From NCBI GenBank assembly GCA_021788565.1, contig JAJYKO010000275.1, positions 1 through 7,101 of the forward strand: a stretch of DNA of 7,101 bases, read 5' to 3'. Both the position numbers and the translations under genes were made by a program. The DNA is from Chloroflexota bacterium (GTDB lineage Bacteria; Chloroflexota; UBA6077). How positions within the stretch are numbered: position 1 is the first letter of the stretch; each line of letters starts with the position of its first letter. The notes beneath the pieces were generated by a model, which worked only from the letters and a program-made list of their open reading frames with translations, did no database searches and was not told where the DNA came from. Positions 1 to 5,258 of the stretch are shown here, piece after piece.

Positions 1-827
1 CCAGGGGGATCCGTGGCAATCTCGAAGAGCACCCCTCCGGGCTCGTGGAAGTAGATGGAATGGAAGTACTTCCTATCGGCCACCTGCGTCACGTCCGTGC
101 TGAGCGCCTCCAATCGCCGTCTCCAGGCGGCCTGTTCCGCATCGCCGTCCGTTCGCCACGCCACGTGATGCACCGTGCCCACCGCTACCCGGCCAGGGCG
201 GTGCTCGGCCGAGGGGAGAATCTCCACGTTGCGCCCTGCCGAATCCGAGGAAACCTCGTATCGCGTGCGGCCGTGCCCATCCCCCGCACGCCGGAGGCCC
301 ATCGTCCTCGCCAGCAGCGACTCGGTACCGAGCAGATCGTGCTCGGCCATAGTGATCCCGTGGAATCCTCGCGTTGCGTGCTCCGGCGGGACAGGGCTCT
401 CTTCCCACGGGGTTGCACCCACATCCGGTGCGCCGGCCACCAACTCCAGCTGCAGTCCATCCGGATCCGAGAAGGCGATCACATCCAGGCCGAAGCGGCT
501 CGTCGGACCCTCGAAATCCACCCCATGTTCCTTGAAGCGCTCGATCCAATAACCTACCGATGCCTCGGGGATGGCGAATGATGTGGCCACCACCTGGCCT
601 GCTCCGAGCCGTCCCCTGGGGCCGCCCGGCCACGCGAAGAAGGTTAGGATGGTGCCGGGGTGCCCCACCCGGTCGCCATAATAGAGGTGGTAGCTCCCAG
701 GGTCGTCGAAGTTGACGGTCAGCTTGACCAGGCGCAGGCCCAGGAAATCGGTGTAGAAGTCGATATTCTGCTGCGGGTTGCCGGCGATAGCGGTGACGTG
801 GTGTATGCCGGCGATCTGCCCGTTCAT
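1..827 (-). CDS. Ring-cleaving dioxygenase, VOC/glyoxalase superfamily (PcpA/MhqO-like), 3' end off window
   Basis: Seen: 275 codons are open from the ATG at 825-827 to the window edge, with no stop. The start has a strong GGAGG (833-837) five bases upstream. Two vicinal-oxygen-chelate halves are visible: the first opens with an HHVT motif (His9-His10) and the second with HHVAWR (His220-His221). Glu269 follows in a GGVLFEIATD segment. One His from each pair plus the Glu matches the 2-His-1-carboxylate metal site of the PcpA/MhqO extradiol dioxygenases. Family knowledge: these are cytoplasmic Fe(II) or Mn(II) enzymes of about 310-320 residues that open (hydro)quinone or catechol rings and are often induced by quinone stress. 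About 35-45 residues are therefore probably missing past base 1. The exact substrate cannot be read from the sequence, and a lyase or glutathione-type VOC enzyme is less likely. The gene is divergent from the sigma-factor gene. Confidence 0.88.
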   Translation of the reverse strand, partial: MNGQIAGIHHVTAIAGNPQQNIDFYTDFLGLRLVKLTVNFDDPGSYHLYYGDRVGHPGTILTFFAWPGGPRGRLGAGQVVATSFAIPEASVGYWIERFKEHGVDFEGPTSRFGLDVIAFSDPDGLQLELVAGAPDVGATPWEESPVPPEHATRGFHGITMAEHDLLGTESLLARTMGLRRAGDGHGRTRYEVSSDSAGRNVEILPSAEHRPGRVAVGTVHHVAWRTDGDAEQAAWRRRLEALSTDVTQVADRKYFHSIYFHEPGGVLFEIATDPP

Positions 828-1030
828 TTCATCCTCCGGTTTCGAAGCTCCGACAATAATCAATCTAGGTTGTGCATAGCTCGCGCCACGGTTCCGCGCA
901 TCCTCAACTTCTCGCTGAACTCGATTCGCGATGTGTTATCACCCGTGCCGAAATGCTATCCTTGCGGTCACAACTGTTCTTCTGTAACGTCTTGACCCCC
1001 ACAGCGTTCTATTTGGTGAAAGGCTCCACA
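828..1030. other. Divergent intergenic spacer between the dioxygenase and sigma-factor genes
   Basis: About 200 bases separate the two divergent starts. It must hold promoters for both, but I find no convincing -35/-10 pair for either. The best fragment is an extended -10-like TGCTATCCT at 954-962 on the plus strand, without a good -35. No repeat or small gene is supported here. Confidence 0.4.
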
Positions 1031-1696
1031 TTGGGAGACGAAGGTCAGATACCTCAGGCAGAACTGCACCAGCTCGTACAGAAGGCTTCCCAGGGCGATG
1101 CCGGGGCCTTCGGCAGGCTGTATGACGTCTACCTGGACATGATCTACAGATACATCTACTACAAGGTAGGTGCCCGGACCGATGCAGAGGATCTGACCTC
1201 TCAGGTCTTTGTAAAGGCCTGGGAGGCGATGCCGCGGTACCAGTGGCGGGATATACCGTTCTCCCACTGGCTGATGCGGCTCGCTCGTAACGCCGTGATC
1301 GACCATTACCGCACGGCCAGAGCCCAGGGGGAACTGGAGGAGGATCTGGTCTCCCAGGACCTGGAGCCTCAGAGCCACTACCTGCGGGGGGAGAGGGCGA
1401 GGGATCTGGAGATAGCGATCCGGCAGCTACCGGAAGATCAACGGGCGGTGATTGTGATGCGGTTTATCGAGGAAATGGATTACACCGAGGTGGCCGCCAT
1501 CACCGGCAAGAGCCCTGGAGCGCTGAGAGTTGCCCAGCATCGAGCGCTCGCGGCGCTAAGGAAGATGATCGAACGAGGGGAACAAGAGGGTGTTCAGCAA
1601 CATCGAGGAGGCGCTAGCCGACTGCCTCGAAAGGATGGAGACGGGCGAGACGACGCTCGAGGGAGCGTTGACCCTCTACCCGGGGCTGAGGGCTGA
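1031..1696 (+). CDS. RNA polymerase sigma factor, ECF subfamily (sigma-70 family)
   Basis: Directs RNA polymerase to a dedicated set of promoters, in the cytoplasm. With the start used here it has 221 residues. Sigma-2 lies at about 27-95, with a DAEDLTSQVF stretch at 51-60 and the FSHWLMRLARNAVIDHYR region at 77-94. Sigma-4 lies at about 128-182, with LPEDQRAVIVMRF at 133-145 and the helix-turn-helix that follows. Sigma-3 is absent, as in ECF factors. The start is uncertain: TTG at 1031 has AAAGG (1019-1023) seven bases upstream, while the in-frame GTG at 1016 has no Shine-Dalgarno and would add five residues. The frame stays open further upstream to 872, but that part is not sigma-like. The last 35 or so residues (from about 187) are a basic, Gly/Asp/Arg-rich tail read through the first 107 bases of the next gene in another frame. 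The ECF family is secure; the regulon is unknown. Confidence 0.9.
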   Translation: MGDEGQIPQAELHQLVQKASQGDAGAFGRLYDVYLDMIYRYIYYKVGARTDAEDLTSQVFVKAWEAMPRYQWRDIPFSHWLMRLARNAVIDHYRTARAQGELEEDLVSQDLEPQSHYLRGERARDLEIAIRQLPEDQRAVIVMRFIEEMDYTEVAAITGKSPGALRVAQHRALAALRKMIERGEQEGVQQHRGGASRLPRKDGDGRDDARGSVDPLPGAEG

Positions 1697-2960
1697 GTTA
1701 GAGCCGCTGCTTTCCCTGGCAGCAGAGCTAAGTGCCCTGCCGAAGGTGGATGCTCCGGCCAGCCTGCGGGGCTATAAGCGCCCGGTCTTCTCCCACGGGA
1801 AGGCACAGCCACGGGAGAAATGGTGGCACCGTTTTCTACCAACGGCAGTGCCGGCTTCCAGTTGGGCTACTCCCCTTGTCAGGGTAGCCGCGGCGCTGGC
1901 GCTCGTCGTCGTGGCGACGAGCGGCACCATCGTTGCTTCGGCGAACAGCCTTCCGGAGGAGCCCCTCTATCCCGTGAAGCTGGCCGTTGAGAACGCCCAG
2001 CTAGCCATCGCTCCCAACGATCAGGCTCGCAGCGAACTCGAGCTCCAGTTCGCCGCCAAACGGGTGGCCGAAGTGCGGAGCGCTGCGCAACAGGACAATA
2101 CCGCGGCCGTTACCCAGGGAGTCGCCCTCTACGAGCAGAAGGTCGACGCCGCGGTCAAAGCGTCTGAGGCGGCTGCTCAGGTTGCTCCCGCTGCACCCGA
2201 AAAGGTTCAGGAGACCCTGAGGCAGAACGCCGAGGTCCTGAAGCAAGTCCAGAGCAAGGTGCAGAGCAAGCAGGCCCAGGCTGCCATCGGTGCTGCGATC
2301 CGTCGCAGCATCGCGGCATCTTCCAGCGTTGAGTCCGAGCCTGACCATAGCGCTGCTCCCACTACCGGGGCAACGGCGCGGCCGTCCACAGCTGCGGTTA
2401 CTTCTCCCAATCCCACCATCGCGCCCACAGCCGTCATGGTCGTGCGCGCCCCCACAGCGACTGTCGTGATGGCGAATGGAAACGGTAGGGCAAATGGCCG
2501 GCCCGACAATGCCGGAAACCCGAATCAGGGAAATAGCGCGGCCGCTAGAGACCAGAATACGGGCGCAGCAGATGGGGCGGACGTGCGGCAGCGAGGGCAG
2601 GGCGCGGCAAGATCGGCTGAAACCGCAACTCAGGCTGGGTACTCATCTGTGACTGCCACGCCGACGCCCGTGTCGGCCGATGCGCCAGCCGCTATCGCGA
2701 CCCCGGTCCCGGCTGCTCAGGATCAGTCTGTCGGCCGCGACCGATCCCACGGTGGGGATTCTGGCGTGGGCAAACAGAGTTACCCGAACGTTGCTCGGAC
2801 CGCTACGGGCACCCCCGCGCCGGATAACAGCCGAGGACAGGACAACAACCACGGAGACAAGAGTTCGAGGAGCGATAGCGGGGACGGCAGTAATAGCCCG
2901 AGCCAGGATATGCTGCACCGTATCCTGGGTAATTTCCAGAACATGCTCTCGGGCCGATAA
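1590..2960 (+). CDS. Membrane-anchored DUF5667-type protein, putative anti-sigma factor for the upstream ECF sigma
   Basis: 456 residues from a GTG start, with a GAGGGG (1575-1580) nine bases upstream. In order: an N-terminal helical cytoplasmic part (about 3-50) with the CLERMETGETTLEGALTLYP pattern common in Chloroflexota anti-sigma proteins; a basic linker; one hydrophobic segment at about 96-117; then the DUF5667-like motif LPEEPLYPVKLAVENAQLAI (121-140) and Ala/Gln/Lys-rich helices to about 240. The tail (about 250-440) is Thr/Pro/Ala-rich and then Asn/Gly/Asp-rich, probably disordered and outside the membrane. A short amphipathic end closes the protein (441-456). The HxxxCxxC motif of zinc anti-sigma factors is absent. 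Inference: it holds the sigma factor at the membrane and releases it on an envelope signal. The anti-sigma role rests on gene order and domain type. ATG at 1635 is an alternative start but would cut the conserved N-terminal helix. Confidence 0.8.
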   Translation: MFSNIEEALADCLERMETGETTLEGALTLYPGLRAELEPLLSLAAELSALPKVDAPASLRGYKRPVFSHGKAQPREKWWHRFLPTAVPASSWATPLVRVAAALALVVVATSGTIVASANSLPEEPLYPVKLAVENAQLAIAPNDQARSELELQFAAKRVAEVRSAAQQDNTAAVTQGVALYEQKVDAAVKASEAAAQVAPAAPEKVQETLRQNAEVLKQVQSKVQSKQAQAAIGAAIRRSIAASSSVESEPDHSAAPTTGATARPSTAAVTSPNPTIAPTAVMVVRAPTATVVMANGNGRANGRPDNAGNPNQGNSAAARDQNTGAADGADVRQRGQGAARSAETATQAGYSSVTATPTPVSADAPAAIATPVPAAQDQSVGRDRSHGGDSGVGKQSYPNVARTATGTPAPDNSRGQDNNHGDKSSRSDSGDGSNSPSQDMLHRILGNFQNMLSGR

Positions 2961-3244
2961 GCAATGTAGGTCCAGATCTCGTCACGCAACCCACAACGAT
3001 GGCGCGCAGATCGACTCCGACCATGAGAGCACAGCGCTCGATGAGGGGAGGGAGAGGCTGCGGCGAGGACTCCACTTGATGATCCGTGAGGGCTCGGCTG
3101 CGCCGTCGAGGCTCCCTTCTCGATCCTCTCTTTCCCTTCCCTCTCGGTGGTCCCCGAGCTTCGTCTCACAGATAAGGGCCTTGTGGACGTGGAAGCAGGT
3201 AGGCTGCTGGTCCAAAAACAACAGGGCCGAGCCGAAGTCGCCAG
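2961..3244. other. Non-coding stretch after the anti-sigma gene
   Basis: About 280 bases with open frames on both strands, but none has a family-like protein, a ribosome site or a reason to be coding. A purine-rich run (about 3039-3060) and a pyrimidine-rich run (about 3115-3145) stand out. The only hairpin near the gene end is the weak CGGC/GCCG pair around 3098-3108, followed by pyrimidines rather than a T run, so I do not call a terminator. Confidence 0.45.
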
Positions 3245-3273
3245 TTGACCTCGCGAATCTAACCTGTTACAGT
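3245..3273 (+). promoter_or_regulatory. Probable sigma-70-type promoter of the CGNR regulator gene
   Basis: TTGACC (3245-3250) and TACAGT (3268-3273) are separated by 17 bases. They match the -35 consensus at five of six positions and the -10 consensus at four of six. Transcription would begin near 3280, giving a leader of about 70 nt before the GTG at 3350. The first CTAACCTG copy (3259-3266) lies inside the spacer, touching the -10 box, where a bound repressor would block polymerase. The assignment is by eye. Confidence 0.5.
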
Positions 3274-3313
3274 CTGATCGCAGGTTAGAGTATACGCTTG
3301 GCTGCCTAACCTG
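3259..3313. repeat. Three copies of CTAACCTG, putative operator cluster
   Basis: CTAACCTG occurs at 3259-3266 and 3306-3313, and its exact reverse complement CAGGTTAG at 3281-3288. The first copy extends to TAACCTGTTA, a perfect palindrome (TAAC-CT-GTTA). The third, TAACCTGTAA, differs from that by one base. The centres are 22 and 25 bases apart. The cluster overlaps the likely promoter and lies just upstream of a putative transcription regulator, which fits an autoregulatory operator. The binding protein is not known; the CGNR protein is the obvious candidate by position only. Confidence 0.6.
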
Positions 3314-3332
3314 TAAAGTCATATTTGATGGT

Positions 3333-3338
3333 TATAAT
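3333..3338 (+). promoter_or_regulatory. Perfect TATAAT just upstream of the CGNR start (alternative -10)
   Basis: A consensus TATAAT ends 11 bases before the GTG start. The matching -35 region (about 3310-3316) is poor. If used, transcription would begin around 3345 and give an almost leaderless mRNA that could not include the GAGG at 3339-3342 as a normal ribosome site. The TTGACC/TACAGT pair upstream is more convincing. Confidence 0.25.
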
Positions 3339-3349
3339 GAGGATTCAAG

Positions 3350-3979
3350 GTGTCTGGCAGCCGCACGGATAGGCCGGATCAGGTTGAGAGGACGTTGTGT
3401 CTGGACTTCGCCAACACGGTGAGCGGGCGTACGTCCGCCCAGCCCAACGATCGGCTCACGTCCTACCTTGAGTTGGTGGCCTGGGCTCGGCTTGCTGGCA
3501 TTCTGAAGCCGGAGAAGGCGGAACAGCTGCTGGCGAATGCAGAGAAGCAGCCGGAGGTGGCCGGCGCCGTCTTGCGTCGGGGTGTCGGCTTGAGGGAAGC
3601 ACTCTACCGAGTCTTTTCTGCCAGCGCGGTCGCTCTGCCGCCCAGGGAAGCCGATCTTGGGACCCTCAATGAAATCCTAGCTGTGGCTATGTCCAGGCTT
3701 CGGCTGGAGCACGACATGGTCGGGTACGGCTGGACCTGGGTCGAGAGCGACGAACTGGACCAGCTGCTGTGGCCCATCGCGCGATCCGCGGCAGAGCTAC
3801 TGACCTCGGAGGAGTTGCAGAGGGTGCGAGAGTGCGCGGGTGACTCCTGCGAGTGGCTGTTCCTGGACATGAGCAAGAACCAAAGCCGCCGCTGGTGCGA
3901 CATGAACGACTGCGGCAACCGCGCCAAGGCTCGCCGGCACTACCAGCGGGTGCGTGCCGCCGGCACCGCGAGTGGATGA
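3350..3979 (+). CDS. CGNR zinc-finger / ABATE-domain protein, putative transcription regulator
   Basis: 209 residues. The N-terminal part has the ABATE hallmark LCLDFANTVSGR (16-27), followed by helices to about 155. The C-terminal CGNR zinc finger has Cys162, Cys167, Cys183 and Cys188 (C-x4-C-x15-C-x4-C), with FLDMSKNQSRRWCDM leading into CGNRAKARRHYQR (188-200). All residues that define the family are present and the length is typical (about 180-210). Family knowledge: these proteins are annotated as putative stress-induced transcription regulators, and the finger is presumed to bind DNA; the targets are mostly unknown. The start is firm: an in-frame TGA at 3338-3340 leaves GTG at 3350 as the first start, with GAGG (3339-3342) seven bases upstream. 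The promoter region carries a repeated 8-base word that may be its own operator. The stop lies inside the left arm of an inverted repeat shared with the convergent dehydratase gene. Confidence 0.88.
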   Translation: MSGSRTDRPDQVERTLCLDFANTVSGRTSAQPNDRLTSYLELVAWARLAGILKPEKAEQLLANAEKQPEVAGAVLRRGVGLREALYRVFSASAVALPPREADLGTLNEILAVAMSRLRLEHDMVGYGWTWVESDELDQLLWPIARSAAELLTSEELQRVRECAGDSCEWLFLDMSKNQSRRWCDMNDCGNRAKARRHYQRVRAAGTASG

Positions 3980-4014
3980 GTGGGGGATGGGGCGACGGGG
4001 AGAGGAGGCGAACT

Positions 4015-4060
4015 GCCTCTACCTCTGGGAGAGGCGTGACGCGAGCGAGCGCAGCGTCAC
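4015..4060. repeat. Two adjoining GC-rich hairpins
   Basis: GCCTCT (4015-4020) pairs with AGAGGC (4030-4035) over a 9-base loop. Directly abutting it, GTGACGC (4036-4042) pairs with GCGTCAC (4054-4060) over an 11-base loop. They stand 36 bases after the CGNR stop. No T run follows, so they could only help termination or protect the mRNA end. Confidence 0.55.
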
Positions 4061-4079
4061 GGGGTGAGGGTCTCAACGA

Positions 4080-4172
4080 ACGGGATACACAGGATGCATA
4101 AGGATAGACAGGATAGATAATAGGTGGCAGGTGCCCTATCCTGCATATCCTTCTACATCCTGTGTATCCTGT
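4080..4172. terminator. Long imperfect hairpin built from AGGAT/ATCCT units, possible bidirectional terminator
   Basis: Bases 4080-4116 pair with 4136-4172. About 32 of 37 positions are complementary, including a perfect GGATACACAGGATG against CATCCTGTGTATCC, and the loop is 19 bases. Each arm is itself a string of AGGAT (or ATCCT) units repeated every 9-10 bases, a pattern seen in dispersed intergenic repeats of many bacteria. TTTT follows the right arm (4172-4175). On both strands it lies downstream of a gene end, so it could stop transcripts from either side. The termination role is inferred. Confidence 0.5.
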
Positions 4173-4180
4173 TTTGGTCC

Positions 4181-4218
4181 TCTCCCCGTCCCCCACTCAC
4201 CCCTTCTCCCCGTCCCCC
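4181..4218. repeat. Direct repeat TCTCCCCGTCCCCC running into the dehydratase 3' end
   Basis: The 14-mer occurs at 4181-4194 and again at 4205-4218, a 24-base offset. The first copy is part of the right arm of the inverted-repeat element. The second lies within the coding sequence and encodes most of the final Gly-Asp-Gly-Glu-Lys-Gly. The dehydratase's last residues therefore look like repeat-derived sequence rather than conserved protein. Confidence 0.6.
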
Positions 4219-5177
4219 GTCTCGAGGGCCTGACGAAGCTGGGGTGCGGAGACGTTGCCCCCGGAGCAGATGATCCCCACCTTCTTGCCGGCAAGCTGCT
4301 TCCTCAGCCGGTAGGCGGCCGCCAGAGATGACGCCCCGGCGCCCTCCGCCAGGGTGTGGGCCTTCTCCACCATCCAGCGCATCGCCCTCAGGATCTCCTC
4401 GTCATCGACCAGGATGAAGTCACTCAGTGACTCCCACAGGATCGCTTGCGGCAGCGCGAAGCCTGCACCGGTTGCTAGCCCCTCGGCGATTGTCTGGTTG
4501 GGAGCCTCCACCACCCTGCGCTGCCGCCACGATTCGTAGGCGGCCGGTGATGACTTCGACTGCACTCCGATCACGCGGATGTCCGGATCCACGCCGCCGG
4601 CCGCGATGCACGCGCCCGCCGCGCCGCTTCCCCCGCCGACTGGCACGACGATGACCTCCAGGCCTGGCTCGTCCTCCAGCATCTCCAGGGTCTCCGTGCC
4701 AACTCCGGCTATGAGCAGGGGCTCGTCCCCCGAGTGGATGTAGCGGTAGCCGTGCTCCTTCGCCAGTTCCTCGCAGTAGAGCTTTGCCCCGTCGAAGTTG
4801 GCGCCGTGAAAGATCACCTCGGCTCCCATGCCCTGCATCGCCGCGACCTTGCCCGGGTTCGCCTTCTCGGGGACGACGATTCGAGCCTGCACACTGAAGA
4901 GGCGCGCCGCGTATGCGACCGACTGGCCGTGATTTCCCGTGGAGACGGCTATCACCCCGCGGGTGCGCTCGTCCGGCGTGAGTTGGGAGACGAGATTGAT
5001 CCCGCCCCTGACCTTGAAGGCGCCCACCGGCTGGTAGTTCTCGTGTTTGATGAAGACCTTGGTGCCGATGAGGTCGTCGATCGCCGGGTAGCTGTACAGG
5101 GGAGTCCGCGCTAGATAGGGACGTATCCGTCGCTGAGCCCGCAGTACGTCACGGAAGGTAGGAATCTCCACGTTCAT
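4197..5177 (-). CDS. Threonine/serine dehydratase (threonine ammonia-lyase), PLP fold-type II, no ACT domain
   Basis: Probably deaminates L-threonine to 2-oxobutanoate, or L-serine to pyruvate, in the cytoplasm. 326 residues. The PLP lysine is Lys55 in GAFKVRGG (52-59). The substrate loop is STGNHGQ (79-85), the phosphate-binding Gly loop GGGSG (181-185), then EGAGA (278-282) and CSGGN (304-308). The length matches the catabolic, ACT-less form; the roughly 500-residue biosynthetic IlvA has a C-terminal regulatory part that is missing here. The loop reads STGNHGQ rather than the usual SSGNHAQ of TdcB, so a relative such as the hydroxyectoine-pathway dehydratase EutB or a serine racemase-like enzyme remains possible. 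ATG at 5177 is listed as the start, but GTG two codons later fits the ribosome site better. The gene follows the CDF exporter gene by 81 bases and has its own promoter-like sequence. It converges on the CGNR gene. Confidence 0.85.
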   Translation of the reverse strand: MNVEIPTFRDVLRAQRRIRPYLARTPLYSYPAIDDLIGTKVFIKHENYQPVGAFKVRGGINLVSQLTPDERTRGVIAVSTGNHGQSVAYAARLFSVQARIVVPEKANPGKVAAMQGMGAEVIFHGANFDGAKLYCEELAKEHGYRYIHSGDEPLLIAGVGTETLEMLEDEPGLEVIVVPVGGGSGAAGACIAAGGVDPDIRVIGVQSKSSPAAYESWRQRRVVEAPNQTIAEGLATGAGFALPQAILWESLSDFILVDDEEILRAMRWMVEKAHTLAEGAGASSLAAAYRLRKQLAGKKVGIICSGGNVSAPQLRQALETGDGEKG

Positions 5178-5185
5178 GACTCCTT
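5169..5185 (-). promoter_or_regulatory. Shine-Dalgarno that bears on the dehydratase start
   Basis: AAGGAG (complement of 5180-5185) is only two bases from the ATG at 5175-5177 but eight bases from the GTG at 5169-5171. The usual spacing of five to nine bases favours the GTG, which would shorten the protein by two residues. Confidence 0.5.
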
Positions 5186-5217
5186 GTCGTCAGCACTGAG
5201 GAAATCGGTTCGACGAG

Positions 5218-5246
5218 ATTATCCCAGATAGGTCAGGCCGAACCAA
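5218..5246 (-). promoter_or_regulatory. Probable promoter of the dehydratase gene
   Basis: On the minus strand TTGGTT (5241-5246) is followed after 17 bases by GATAAT (5218-5223). A TGG directly before the -10 makes it an extended -10 element. The start of transcription would be near 5211, giving a leader of about 34 nt. This argues against strict co-transcription with the CDF gene. GGTTCG (5207-5212) and CGAACC (5239-5244) flank the promoter as a loose inverted repeat. The call is by eye. Confidence 0.45.
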
Positions 5247-5258
5247 CCCGCGCAGCAC

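Larger units (their letters stand above)
3977..4199. repeat. Nested inverted-repeat element filling the convergent intergenic gap
   Basis: The outer arms are 4178-4199 and the complement of 3977-4006. The 22 bases TGAGTGGGGGACGGGGAGAG plus GA match perfectly except for an 8-base insertion (3988-3995) in the left arm. The TGA that opens each arm is the stop codon of the gene running into it: the CGNR gene at 3977-3979 and the dehydratase at 4197-4199. Inside lie two GC-rich hairpins and one long hairpin. There is no transposase and I see no target-site duplication. It could be a MITE-like or REP-like insertion, or a locally amplified two-way transcription end. Confidence 0.65.

Noticed and set aside
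992..997. TTGACC as -35 of a sigma-gene promoter
   Set aside because: No acceptable -10 lies 15-19 bases downstream, and the start codon follows too closely.
872..1030. N-terminal extension of the sigma factor up to the ATG at 872
   Set aside because: The frame is open, but the residues do not resemble an ECF N-terminus, contain scattered Cys and Arg, and the ATG lacks a ribosome site. Starts at 1016 or 1031 fit the family length.
2680..3322. Long open frames on both strands over the anti-sigma tail and the following spacer
   Set aside because: They are Arg/Ser/Pro-rich antisense or out-of-frame readings of GC-rich DNA, with no family motif or ribosome site.
3977..4199. Insertion sequence or CRISPR-like repeat
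   Set aside because: There is no transposase, no target-site duplication that I can see, and no regularly spaced repeat-spacer pattern. Only a non-coding nested inverted repeat is supported.
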